The position numbers and the translations under genes were made by a program. Shown piece after piece: positions 33,664 to 46,123 of a stretch of 64,000 bases of DNA. The stretch comes from Lumbricus terrestris (Eukaryota; Annelida; Clitellata; Crassiclitellata; Lumbricidae). The notes below the pieces were generated by a model. It made no database searches. It saw only the letters and a program-made list of their open reading frames with translations, and was not told the origin of the DNA. The stretch lies in NCBI GenBank assembly GCA_949752735.1, contig OX457047.1, forward strand, positions 11,114,707 to 11,178,706. Direction: 5' to 3'. The stretch's first letter is position 1; every line of letters begins with the position of its first letter.

Positions 33664-36443
33664 ATGTAGAGCCAATCCCAAGTAGTTCAGAAGTCATTTA
33701 GCGACCTGACAAATTGAGGCAATGGCAGTAAGTATGTAAGTATGCATCAGTATACTTAATACTTATGGTAATGTAGCGCATTGTAGGTATCACCAAAAGC
33801 AGTGTAAGACATTCTTATAGCACAACAGCTGTCACACAACAATGCACTAATTACAAAACCACACTTACAGTTTCCAAGTTTACAACTTTGACAATTTAAC
33901 CTTTCCAACTTAACAACTTTGACAATTAATGCTTTTAAAGTTCAAGATTTCCACACTTACAACATTCAAGTTTACCGGTTCAGCCAGCACAATACCACTG
34001 TAAATAATTATGACAACTAACCATCTTAGTAGGTGATACTTAAAAAAGAAAGAATCAATTGTTATCTTCCATGAAAGAATACAAAAGATTGAATTACAAT
34101 AAAGCACTTGTAAAGTAAATCAGAAGAAAAGTTACAGCCAATGAATTGCACCACTAATTCATCTTTGACTGAGGATTGAGACCGTCTTCATGTTTATATC
34201 AAATCAGTGGTACTCACACAGAAAACCGTGATGTTACACATTTAATCTCTTGCAATTTAGTCCGATACTGCTGTAACTTTAATAATCCAATTCCCAAAGC
34301 CACACAGCTACAAATTTCATCATCCCAATAGCATATATTCACACACTGATGAAACCTGTTTTTAATTTGTTTTAATGTCAAATAAAATGTCCAGACATGG
34401 CAACGTAATTTAAATGCATAAAAGAACGCCAATTCAACCAATAGATTTTGCTATTTAATAAAACTAAATTAAATAAATTACAGTTCAGTGAAGATATAAT
34501 TATGAGAAATCACAATTTAATGAACATGTATGATTCATGTTGTAACTGAGACATGTGAGAGAAATAACATAAATTCACCAACAAAATGACTAGAACAACG
34601 AGTATAACATAAGATAAGATAACTTAAGATAGATGTTGAATTAATTGTACAATGACAACCGTCAATTGGAATTCTTTGCACATATTTCAAAATATAGCAG
34701 CACATTTGTGAACAACAAAATCCATTTTAAAACAGCAATACAATGCAAGAACAGTACAATGTGGGTTGGGGAGACTTTTCATTTGTGTCATAACCATCAT
34801 ATCAGTAACAGTATGACTTCAAATGCTGGATGCACTGAGTGTCATCTCAATCTACCAAATGCATAAACAAAATATGCTGACGAATATTTGTGGATCTAAC
34901 AAACACACATATTAAACGACATACATCTTACACATACCGAATAAAAATAGTTTGCTCTTAATTTACCAAATATTCAAATTTTAGCGTTTGAGCAAAGTCT
35001 AGTAAAGCTCACTCATTAATGCTTAAACTGAGATCATTCACATCTGTCATAGAACAATGACATGTAAGACTTGCAAGTACTAAGATCCGGAATGACAGCT
35101 TGCAAATTCTGTTTATAACCTTAGAGTCTGTTACAGTAGTCGTGCTCTGCATCACATCCTCTCACTTGAAAGACTAACAATGCTGAAAGGCAGCAACTGA
35201 TAAGCACTGCCCTCATGACAAAAATACCAGCATGACAAAAATGATTGCATGACAAAAAAATGCAAGGCACCAATCAAGTCACCTCAATGTAAAACGACAT
35301 TAAACTCATATGGCTCGGTTAAAATCAACAGACCAGAAAGCAACCAACAGAATATGAACCCCATTTTGGATAATATTACCGTAGAGGTCAGCTAAAGTCA
35401 CCAATCAATCATTTGTCATATATTTCTGCATTCTGTCATTCATTCGTCATATATTTCTGCATTCCGTCATTCATTCGTCATATATTTCTGCATTCATTTA
35501 GTTGTCACACGCCTCACAATCAACAAGTCATCAGAAGCTGAAAGATATTTCGGTTTGAGCACAAAATACGGTCATTGGTCAATACAATTCAGCATATGGA
35601 AAACTTCTTTGTGGGTCAAACATTCAACAACTAATTCTCATCAAAACTTAAAGAAACAAACTTTCCAGTCACAAAATGCAGACGTGAACAGCAAGCAAGG
35701 TATAAGACTTGAAGTCTAACCACTCATGAACACCCGCTTTTCTAAAACTGGAGTTTGAATAGTTTTAAAAACATTGTAACATGAGAGACATTTTATAATA
35801 AGTCTGCAACCAAACCTATTCTCAATATTTCATCATCATAAAAAATACATTTCAACATATAGTGCTTCAACAAATGCACATATATTCAATCTCAAATAAT
35901 ACTGTTTATGATAATTAATAAATCCAAATCACTTAAGGATTGAATCAAACGCTGTGAAAACAAATTGCATTGACAACTTCGATCCAGAAACAACAAAAAT
36001 CACCCGAATTGCTCGACAAATCATCAAGTGGAAGCTGCTCACGAATCGAGACAAATTAAAAGCTTAAAACTATACACAACATAAAGAACCAAATAACAAC
36101 AAGGTTGCTCAGATGTTTCAGAATAAGAATGTCCTCAAAAGATGACTGACCCCAGATTCCTCCATCTTGTCCACATGAAGAGCTTGAGTTTCCCCTTATG
36201 AGGATAACGGTTTCTCCATTGGACTAAGAAACTTTACAAAGTATTAACTTAAGAATGGTGTGCATTCTGCAAATAATAATGAATAGTTAGACTCTCACTT
36301 GATGTATCTCAAATATTTTATATATTACTTAAATTGTCAGCATGCAAAAGTTGACGGTTTAATTGTGTACTTCATAAGCAACCCATGACACAAGAAATCG
36401 TCGTCGTCTCTACATCGAAGTTCGTCTTTCTTTTTCTCGCTCA

Positions 36444-39400
36444 TCATACGACATATTTTCCGATGATCAGACCAAAGACGATCGCAACGACTGCAATGAA
36501 TCCAACGGAGAAGAGGCTGATGGCATTCGACGGTTCAGCAGATTCACTAACCGACATGTAATTGGAAGTGCTAGAACCCATCATCAGCTTCCGAAGTCTT
36601 TGAGTCTCTTGCTGACAATAGAGAACAAAGAGAAATGCCCTTTATTACATTTTTTAAATCAGACACCTCAATGACCTAAAATACGATAAGGGTTTTCAAA
36701 ATTTTTTTATTCTGCTACTTAAGGCTATATTCTTCCTTCAGTTGAAAACCCATTTATGAAATAGCATGCATTTTCCAAAAGCATATGAACCAGAACACAA
36801 AATCTGATTTATCTCCAAAGGCATGCTATCCCAACTTACACAATCATGTACCTATGTTGAGGTCTTGTCAACCTGGTTTTTTCATTAAACAAATATAATA
36901 ATATATATAAGTGTTTGAGTCATTTATACTCCTGGAAAACACAGTAGCATTATTCAAAACTGGCATTCTACATCAAACAGAACCTTCTGAAATAGTTCGT
37001 TTACAAGCTCTGACATAATAGTGACATATGTTGGCAGTTGGCATTTAGCTGACTGTCTTACAATCACCAACAAATAATCTGCACATTGACAAGAAACAAA
37101 TGATTAAAGCATATAGCAAAATGTAAACAGATAACATCACAAATAACTTCACAGATAACATAACAGATAACACCACAGATAACAAAACAAATAATTTAAA
37201 AAAATACTAATAATACAACTGATATTATTGTCCTCCTTCCAAAGTTCAGATCAATGGTGCAGAGCAATTGTGACTTGAATCCACTCTCTCCACATAACAG
37301 GCCAAGCAGGTCAATTAACCAGTCACAGTCAACACGACAGATGATGTGCTGATGCGACATATGTTGATGTTGATGACTAGCAACAGTTGAGATGCAAATT
37401 CAACTAAAGCCATGACATGTCACTAGTTCTGCTCTTACCTTCAGCTCATTGTTTTCCTCAACCAGCTTTTTGTGTTGCGCCACAAGAGCATCATCTGTTT
37501 TAACTGGCAGCACGTCTTGCTTTGACTAAAAATAAACGATATGTTGGCTCAGTCACTCAATGGCGGAGACTACAGTTGTGTCAAATGTTCTGCTCCATGA
37601 CACATAAACCACTAGCACACATCTTATAAAGTACTCACAACATACTGAACAAATCACATGATAAGTATCTATCTGTGTTAGTCATCATAAGACTGTATGG
37701 CTTCCTCCTGTCTAAAAGATGATTGCCTAACCAGTTCCAGCATAGTGCTGTTTTCAGCTGAATCTTGTACATGCAGACTACCAGATATCTTGCTCTGTCA
37801 CCAGGATACAAGGCAGACTAGCATTGATAAGGCGTAACAAGCAACGTGATTTCTAACAGCAAAGTGAATGATGCACGGCAAAGGCAATAACGCGTCAGTT
37901 GTGCACATGGTTGTGCCAATGTATAGTGTATACATGTTTCTGATGCTAAGCCATGCATTTTGTTTCTCATTCTATGGCATCAATTGCATTGCAGTTTGTA
38001 AGTAAAACTTCTGGACATCTTCCGGTTAGCAGCCAGTAAGGTACTAGGCCTACTACTTCAGGTTGTGGAGTTGAAACAGAAAAAGACCCAGGCTTCAAAT
38101 GTTGCAACTGTCAGCTCATATCTTCACACAGTCAGAAGAGGGTTGGCTACAGCGTTTACGAACTCACAGAGACCTCATAAGCTGGTTCCCTGTGCACACA
38201 AATGCTCTGCGCGCTGCAATGCTGCATTCCACTCTAAATGTTTGGAGCAGCATATTATTATGCAGTGTGTATAGTGTATACAGTCAAGCAATCAGAACAT
38301 AGTGTTCAGGGCCTTTACCGGTAAATGTAATATGCTGCTTATTCATCAACACCCGAAAGGCGAAAACAACAATGAGTATATGAATATACAATACAATACA
38401 ATGAATGTGATGCATGACCGAAGAATATTCAGTGTAAAAAGCAGTTCAAGTGACACTCAATAGAATCCATCTATGAGGCAAAACTGATTGACACTGAGAA
38501 AAGTTTCATTTGAATATATGCTTTTGAAGAATGTTGAACGAATAACATGACGTCTGAAGTCTGTTGTCCAATCCATCTGTTCTCAGCTGCTATTCAAGTT
38601 CAGAATTTCCAGCTTCTTCAATCATCGTATTTACTCATCTTTCAGACACAGAATTTAATTAAATCTGATCGAATGGATTAAAATTTATAAAAAGAACTTC
38701 CAAGGCTCAATGCAGTCCTGTTTTTCTAAGCTAATGGAGCTAAATGAAGCATCAATTGCAAGTCCCAATGCAAGTCCCAATGCAAGTCCCAATGCAAGTT
38801 CCAATGCAAATCCCAATGTAAGTGTCCCAATGCAAGTCCCAATGCAAGTAGGAGTAAAAAGTTTCTAGATGAGACGTGAAGCCAACAACACCTACCTTCC
38901 CAGGAGACAAAGTTTTAGGAGGAGGAACTGGCGTAGAATCAATGACGGTCGTTGGCTGTTGTGTTTTACTTGTCTGAAAAGCAATAAACAACACATGCAC
39001 ACACGCACACACATGCAGACACACACACGCACATGCATGCATACACATACACACACATTGTTAATACAACTACATGCATAACTGATTTTTGTACTTAACA
39101 AAAATGTTTGTACATAAATACACAAATGAATGACCAAATGCTTCTGAAATTTGTTCACATAACACAATAATAATCTTATAATAATCTTCATTTAATTTCA
39201 AACTCACACAATGCAGTATGATCACAAGTTATTACACGAGTTGAATTTAACCGTTTGACAGCCATGCAAGGTTCCAATCACATCCTACTAACCATTTTAC
39301 CAACACCATCTGCCAAGCGGAAAGTTGAGTGGACCTTTTTGGGAGAGTAATGGGAACTGGGAAGCGATCCTGCATCTGTGCATTCTTCGTGGTGCCAGAG

Positions 39401-42400
39401 TGTTTACCATCACCCTGAAGCAGCTCACATGGCAAAAGGACACGTACCTAATCATAATGTACTTACTACACATACAGACAATGGATAGTCCTATGAAACT
39501 TTAGTCTGTCAACCTTGCAAGTTGACTAACCACAATCTGAGACAGCAGAAAATTAAAGCAGTCTATGAATTTGCACAAGTTGTGTTCGTATAACTGCCAT
39601 CACTTCTGTTTAATAGCATCTTGAGAATGTGTTACATAAATATCATATATATAATATATATATATATAATATACATGTATATAATACTATATATATATAT
39701 ATTATATATATTGCGTAACACTAGAAAGTTTCTTACATCTTTTGACGCCGGCTTTGTTTCTGCTGAAGGGTAAAAGACACAGCGTAGCTTTGTCTCAAAG
39801 ACGCCCTCAGTTGGAGGATCCTTCCACTGGAAAACAAAAACAATATATTTACACAATGATCTTAATTTAAATCTCATCTATTTTACAATTTCTAAGGTTT
39901 TCTCATTCATATTTGGCTGGCTAAAGAGAGACATGTAAGCTCAGTTGGCCCTGATGGCATCCCTTCTTGGCTACTATCTCCATGGCTCATCTTCTCTCTG
40001 CCTCGGTTATGTATCTTTTCAACTGCTCTCTTGCTTGGTTTACACGCCCCAGTGGTGCTCTTGTTGTATCACACCAGTCCCCAAAATCCTGCGTCCTCAA
40101 AATGAGGCAGATATTAGACTAATTTCTATTACCCCGGTATTGTGTCGCAAGCTGGAAAAGATAGATGTGAGAATCTACTTCTACCCAATTTTCACCGATC
40201 CTGAGGTAAATTCTTCCCTTAGTGACCACTATGCCTTTCAGCCCTCTGGTTCCACCACTTCTGCCCTCATTGCTCTCACCCACGGAATTCTAGATATGTT
40301 GCATGATGAACCCTATGGATGTCATATCTCTTTAGACTTCTCTTGTGCCTTAGACACGGTTAGGCACTCTTACGTATCTGAACAACTTGCTATACTACCA
40401 TAACCTGACTTTCTGTACAATTGGATCCTATGCCTTCTCCGTAACCGTCAGCATGGTACTAAATTTCTCGGCCAAATTTCAACCTTTTGTCGTATTAATG
40501 CTAGTATTATTCAAGGTTCTGGACTTGGGCTAGACCTGGGAGTCGACCCCAATAAGTCGACCCCAGTCGACTTGGTCATCCCAAGTCGGGTCGGGTCGTT
40601 TCTGCTCACCGCAACTGACCCCAAGTCGAATTTTGTAGATAAAAGTCACTTGAAGTTGTTATTACCACAAGTCGACTTAAACCGACTTGAGACACAAACA
40701 TACATGTAGTTAAATTTGTCACTTCAACTAATGATTGTGACAACATTTAAGCAGCTTTTGTTGCCTATTGTGTTTACAAGAATGAATGAGGTCTTTGCTA
40801 AAAAATGAAATGTTTGGGTTTAACGACTCTTTTTCATTTCGAAGATGATTTCAGCGTCGACCCCACGTTTATATTGCGACCGAGCCACCCGCAGTATGTA
40901 AAGATCCGACCGGGGAATCGAACCCGCTTCGCCGGCGCGGCGAGCGGGCTACAACCCACTCGGCCACACAGGATCCTCAGGTCTTTGCTAACCAGATACT
41001 TAGGCTATATAGGCCACTGATTATTTTGTCGGTAGGCTATCGTGCAGACTGCGCCTGCCGTCTGCCGATCTATTCGTATAATTTGTAATTTTATGCTTAA
41101 ACGTCACGCTTAGGCATGCGCTTAATTAAAATGGTGAAACAAAACGTTACTAAAATATTAGCTCGTGTGCTTATCAAGCAATCAGTGAACTTCTAGTGGT
41201 CAGTGAATTCGGCGCAAAGAAAGCTATAGATCTACAAGGCCTATCATCCTATGATAAATCGATAGTTTGGCGCTTCTCTGGAGCGTTGCATCTGGAGTTG
41301 TCTGCAGACGGAAAAACTATTGTAGGGCCAATTGGACAATGAAATACTTTACTGTCAGTGAGTAGGCCTAGTAACTATAGTAACCTACTGCAGAATGATG
41401 CGAAGTTGCGAAATGATGTTAGTGGTCAAAAAACAGATTTACAAATTAGGCCTATCATAACACGCCATTCAGTGCAACCATGCAGCTCGCGGTTCGCTAT
41501 TTTATCTTAGACCTTGCGCTTTTTACAAATATATTTAATATTAATATTAAATAATAATAATAATAATAATGAGTGTAATCTGAATTATCACAAACAACGG
41601 ACAAGCTAAAATTCATGGGTCTAATAATTTGCCGTCGCCTTGTCTTTATCTAGGTTACTAGATGGCCCAAAGCATGACAAAACTATTCAAACTGAAACAC
41701 AAACAACTTGAAATGGGCTTAATAACACTTAAACAAATTCATGCATCAATTAAGTGTTGAGGCCTCGTTACTCATTTGTAGGCCTACATGAAATTAATGC
41801 TTGCAGGAAAATTGGCTTGACTTCTTGCATTAGTAGCCGTACGTAGACCTAGGCTAATGGCTAGTAGCCTACCATGTCAGAAGTCGACTTCAAGTCGGAA
41901 GTCGGTTGCTTTTCTGCCAAGTCGGGTCAAGTCGTTTTGACGCCGAGAAGTCGACTTCAAGTCGACCTCAAGTCACTTTAGGGTCAAGTGGGGTCAGATT
42001 AGCTGACCCAAGTCACTCCCAGGTCTAACTTGGGCCTGCTGACTTTGTAGTGGCTATCTCCGGCCTGAAACCCATTCACTGCATAAATAGGCTGCTGAAA
42101 TACGCTGATGATAGCTACATCCTGATTCCTGCCTCTGCTATAGCAACAACTTCTTTTGAACTTGAAAATGTTGCAAATTTGGCACATACCTGCAATCTTA
42201 CACTCAACAACAGTAAATCCAAAGAGATGACATTTAAGCAGCCGTAAAGGTTACCCTAAAATGTTTAATTCTAGGGGTAACCTTTACGGATACACTTAGT
42301 TTTGACCCCCATATTGACCGGATTTGTATCAAGGCTTGCCAATCACTCTATGTGATACGTGTCCTTGTAGCTCTCCGGGACTCGCTTACATGATGTAGTT

Positions 42401-45400
42401 AGGGTCACCACATTAGCACGTCTTCTGTATGCTTCCCCTGCATGGTCATGGCTTTGCTAATTCTGGTCAGCGTGCGTGACTAAACACAATAATACGAAAA
42501 ATGGTGTGGCTCAACTTTCTTCCTGCTGACCAGAAGTCGTTCGATGACCTCTGTGGTCACGCTGATTCCTCCCTCTTCTCTTTTGTACTCTACAACCCAA
42601 GCCACGTCCTTGGTCCTCTATTACCCCCCATTAAGAATGTTTCCTACTCCGGCCTCGTTCTCACAACCGTGAGATTCTTCATGCTGATGCTTTAACCAGA
42701 TTTGGTTTTATAACATGGATGCTATTCATGTGGCCTTAATTTTATTACTGTTTTTCTTTTCTGTCTAACCTTTCTCACCAAGTAGTTCCAAAGATGACCG
42801 TTATGTTTTATTATCTAGATTTACATTATGATTATCGAATTGCATAATAATTCGTTTTTTGTTATTGTGCACGTTATATTCTATTCTCATCCAATGTTGC
42901 TGCATTTTGCAGGCGGTTCAATAAAGTACATACTTACTTACTTATTTAGTTCCACGTTGTTCATTAATTTGCAAATTAATAGAGTGTCCTGTCAAGAAAA
43001 CCATATCTCCCAACTCCATAGTCTCCCAAAGCCACCAAAGAGATCAAGGTCATGCACATAGGATTCCCAATGCACCACAAAGGGTTAATGCACAAAGACT
43101 CCCAATGCCCCAAGGGGATCATACACACAAGCTCCCAATGCCCCAAGGAGTAATGCACATAGGATCTCCAATGCCCCCAATGGGGTCATGCTAATAGACT
43201 TTCATTGCCCCAAGAGGGTCATGTAGATAGGATTCCAATACTCACAATGGGATCATGCACAAAGACTCCCAATGTTCCCAAGGTTGTCAAGCACATAGGC
43301 TCCCAATGCCACCCAGGAGTCATGCACATAGGATCCCCAATGAATTCGTGGGGGGGCTTTGATGTAGGGATATACTCTGTGACTTGGAGCAAGAAGGTTG
43401 CAGGTTTGAATCCGCCTCAAGCCATCGCATAGGGACCCTGAGCAAGTTCTTCACTCGCAATTGCTCATGTGCTTGGGTGCAAAACTCTGATTCAGTGTCA
43501 GAGCTGTAGTTAGGAGCACCATAAATAAGTGCTCATACATACATACATACATACATACATGCATACATACATACATACATACATACATACATACATACAT
43601 ACATACATACATACATACATACATGCATACATACATACAGACTCCAAGGGGTTAAGCACAAAGGCCTCAATGGGCCATGCACACTGTTGCACAGAGGCCC
43701 CAATGCTCTCACAGGGATCACGAACAAAGACTCAACTGCATTGAAGGAATTCTCGTCATTTACAACTTTCCATCCGATGGCTGATCGGCAACGTGATCGC
43801 TCACAGAGCAGGCGGTTGCGGGTTCAACTCTGGGTAACGACCTTGGGCAAGTTGCTTACACACACATGCCTCTGTCACCAAGCAGTATAATTTGGTACCG
43901 GCGTAAGCTGGGAAGTAAATGGCAAGTCCTGTGACAACACCGGCCCCGTGTCCAGGACCTTGGGATTCGTCCATTGCCGGCTCAAGGGCTTAGGAAAGGA
44001 GACGAGCGCCTCGCCAACATGCCTGCGGCCCAGGGATGACTTTAACTTAACAAATTTCCAGATTTTCACTTTTTTCATATGGAATACTCCAGAGCTTAAC
44101 TTGGAATCAGATAATTTGAAAATGAATCGAACAGTCTACAGCCAACCAAGTCCAAAGAGTTCATCAGAACATAGAACGTGAAGTCCTGAGAACACAAAGT
44201 ACGGAACCGAAAACCATAAACTGACAGCGTGATACAAACCAACTGTTCGACGTTTTCGGCTGATACATCTGGAGCGGCGGCCATTGACAGCACGAGGAAC
44301 TTATGCTTCATCTTCTCCTTTCCAGTGTAATTAAACGGCTGCAACATCACTACAACCAAACACACAACTGTGCTTCATAGATTCACGCACAGCTGATTAT
44401 ATATATATATATATATTACACCTGTAGGTCCAAAGTAAGCAGTCACAACAAGAACAGGCAACTAGCTTTCCCTGCAGGCCAAATTTCCAAGCTTATGATT
44501 TCAACAATGCACATGCATACAGTCATACACATAAACATGCACACACATACATACACATGCACACACACTCACACACACACACTCACACATGTATTTAAGT
44601 TTGGAGCCAAAGGCTTGCCAAGATTGATCTAGCAGCTCTTGCCTCTGAGTTCCTGCAGTCTGCTTTTCTTACCCTGTTTGTCGTCTTGGCATTATCCTAG
44701 ATCAGGGGGCTTACCTTTGCACAACACATTCACCAGCTCTATTGTAACTGAGCACTACTATCAGTTGTGCCAGCTAAGAGTTGTCTCTCGCTCTCTTGCC
44801 TATATAATGCTAAAACTACTCTCACCCATTCCTTTGTTGTCACCTGCCTTGACTACCTCTGTGTTCTCTAACGAGCTTTGCCTTCATTGGTCCTGCACTT
44901 TGAAATCAGTTCTCTCCATTGCTATTAACTGGTACCCAAATCATATGACCTTCACCATCTTAAAACTACTTAACGTTTTATATTATTAGTGTTTCAGTAA
45001 AAAATTGTTACCTGTCACAACAGCAGTCTTTCCAGGTTCAACTAATCCACAGTTAGGCCGGACACAGTACTGCTTAGGAGCTGTTGTCTTTATCTTAAAG
45101 CAAGCTCTATTCTCGGAAATGTTGCGCAAGCTTATGTCAGACGCAACTACGTCCGTAAATGGCCCTGAAAAATGACAAGCACGGTTGTAACTGGTGTGAC
45201 TAACCTCCACAAGTGACCAAGATGGCCACATGCTCTCTAGCATATCATGTTTGATAAGACAGCTGCAAATTTGCTAGATAATTTTTGTTCCTTTGGATTT
45301 TTAATGTCACCCAGTACTAAGCTTTCTTGTAAATAGTTATTTCTTTCTGAAGTTGTTATTTGCTTCCAAAAGCCTTGGACGGTGTTCAGGCTTTTATCAT

Positions 45401-46123
45401 GTGTTGAGAGGAGGCCTAAAAGTCGTCGCATAGGTTATATATTTGACCAATTCAATTGATCAAATTTTAGTGTGACACATGCACGGCTGGCGAAAAACTT
45501 GTGAGCATGAGATAAGAGATCAGATACTGACACGGACTGTGCTGAATGCAAAAGTAGACGATAATAAAATATAATAATAATAATACATACAAATTTGAGT
45601 GCCATTAGTTCTTTAGCAAACGATTTAGACGTCACAACGATTCAAAAGCACTTGGAGTAGGGGAAAAGTCAGTCAGGAGAGACCTGTGTCAAAAGTTCAG
45701 TTTATAGATGTTTTTGAACGTAGCCATCGATGTAGAGTTTCTTGAGACTGATGAAAGATTGTTCCATATCCGAGGGACTGATGAGGTGAAGGATCTAGTA
45801 TTCTAGTAGCAGTTGTGCACCGGTAGAAGACAAGTGTTCTGGTTAGACATTGATAAATGGAAGGCCACAAGGGTCCGAGTCTGAGCAACTGTGACTTGTT
45901 CACAATTTTTATTAATAGCACAGACGGCGAGATGTGAACTAAAACCTCAAAGTTACCAGATGATACAAAACTATTGTAGACCGGTCGCTGATGAAGATCT
46001 ATGAAGAATGTTTAGTTCTAAGCATCACGTAAAGTGCCAACATAATAATAGTTACATACCCTTAAAAGTAATTTCAGTTTGAGGGCTAATCTGAAGCACA
46101 GCGCCAGACGAATCCTTAGGCAT
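36444..46123 (-). CDS. VAPB: VAMP-associated protein (VAP), complete, 8 exons
   Basis: VAP proteins are tail-anchored ER proteins that tether the ER to other organelles by binding FFAT motifs through an MSP domain. Exons on the minus strand: 46123-46060, 45164-45012, 44349-44240, 39826-39737, 39447-39301, 38973-38896, 37525-37439 and 36611-36444. GT-AG borders and phases close to give 298 codons and a TGA. The MSP domain covers roughly residues 8-130, with GPFTDVVASDISLRNISENR, FKIKTTAPKQYCVRPN (holding the proline equivalent to human VAPB P56), MKHKFLVLSM and ETKLRCVF. The human FFAT-contact pair K and M (KFM) reads KFL here. A linker follows; exon 5 (49 codons) has no family match, and its donor is the least certain. 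Next come a coiled-coil exon (HKKLVEENNELK...QETQRLRKLM) and a C-terminal membrane anchor ending GLIIGKYVV, like the vertebrate GxIIGKxxL end. It is probably the single invertebrate co-orthologue of VAPA and VAPB. It is divergent to RAD52. Confidence 0.93.
38757..38851. repeat. 12-bp tandem repeat CAAGTCCCAATG
   Basis: About eight near-identical units, some with small changes (TTCCAATG, AAATCCC), starting 45 bp from the exon 6 donor of VAP, inside intron 6. Confidence 0.9.
40531..42027. mobile_element. hAT-type element, TAGACCTGGGAGT family, copy 2
   Basis: Same perfect 13-bp terminal repeat as the copy at 6808-8083 and similar along its length. It is flanked by ACTTGGGC (40523-40530 and 42028-42035), an 8-bp target duplication. 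Removing it and one repeat restores the LINE frame across QGSGLGPADFV. It is longer than copy 1 partly because it holds a SINE at 40802-40978. Confidence 0.92.
40802..40978 (-). mobile_element. tRNA-derived SINE inside the hAT element
   Basis: On the minus strand it reads a tRNA-like head (box A TGGCCGAGTGGGTTG, box B GGTTCGATTCC) and ends in a short A/T tail. The exact 13-bp direct repeat AGGTCTTTGCTAA flanks it (40789-40801 and 40979-40991), as expected for LINE-driven insertion. The matching site in the other hAT copy (about 7066) is empty. Confidence 0.85.
43375..43532 (+). mobile_element. tRNA-derived SINE, GGGACCCTGAGCAAGT core
   Basis: Box B-like GGTTTGAATCC is followed by AGGGACCCTGAGCAAGTTCT, CAATTGCTCATGTGCTTGG and TGATTCAGTGTC. 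It closely matches the copy at 55213-55420. It runs into the (CATA)n tract, probably its tail. Confidence 0.75.
43533..43639. repeat. (CATA)n microsatellite
   Basis: About 26 units with two CATG variants, directly after a SINE. The frames of Met-Tyr-Val-Cys repeats over it are not genes. Confidence 0.95.
43790..44040 (+). mobile_element. SINE-like tRNA-derived repeat
   Basis: The sequence GCGGGTTCAACTC (box B-like) followed by ACGACCTTGGGCAAGTTGCTT shares the core of the SINEs at 14185 and 50829, but its 3' half (CCGGCCCCGTGTCCAGG, GGCTCAAGGGCTTAGG) is different. It may be a chimeric or separate subfamily. Confidence 0.5.
44690..44975 (+). pseudogene. L2-like LINE fragment
   Basis: The stretch translates in broken frames to LTFAQHI...YYQLCQLRVVSRSL followed by a diverged HSFVVTCLDY-like and ALTTSVFSNEL region, resembling the post-catalytic region of L2/Crack-type LINEs (YYQLRQLRVVSRSL...). 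Stops and frameshifts are present. It lies in VAP intron 2. Confidence 0.6.

Larger units (their letters stand above)
31084..36443. other. Intergenic region and VAP 3' flank/UTR
   Basis: AT-rich, with no conserved open frame on either strand. It holds a SINE (31566-31771), a hAT element (32740-33663) and three ~30-bp tandem copies of a unit with CATATATTTCTGCATTC (35411-35495). The VAP 3' UTR begins at 36443 and runs to lower coordinates; its poly(A) site was not fixed. Confidence 0.5.
39934..42948 (+). pseudogene. CR1-like LINE, 5'-truncated, split by a hAT element
   Basis: In order: VSSVGPDGIPSWLL (reverse-transcriptase start motif), a frameshift, then CCITPVPK, DIRLISITPVL, YAFQPSGSTTSALIALTHGI, LDFSCALDTVRHS, NRQHGTKFLG, INASIIQGSGLG. 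Then comes the insertion at 40531-42027 with its target duplication. It resumes with LGPADFVVAIS and the catalytic LLKYADDSYI, then FDPHIDRICIKACQSLY and, after more frame breaks, RPRSHNREILHADALTRFGF. The 3' end is an AATAAA followed by short ACTT repeats (42920-42945). It lies in VAP intron 3, opposite to VAP. Frameshifts and stops make it dead. Confidence 0.85.
43010..43750. repeat. Diverged ~33-bp minisatellite, interrupted
   Basis: Units of the form CATGCACATAGGATTCCCAA, then TGCCCCAAGGG, repeat with many changes from 43010 to about 43345 and again from 43641 to 43745. In between lie a SINE and a (CATA)n tract, so the SINE probably landed within the array. Confidence 0.7.

Noticed and set aside
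43451..43744. Met-Tyr-Val-Cys and His-Thr-Tyr-Ile repeat frames
   Set aside because: They translate the (CATA)n microsatellite.
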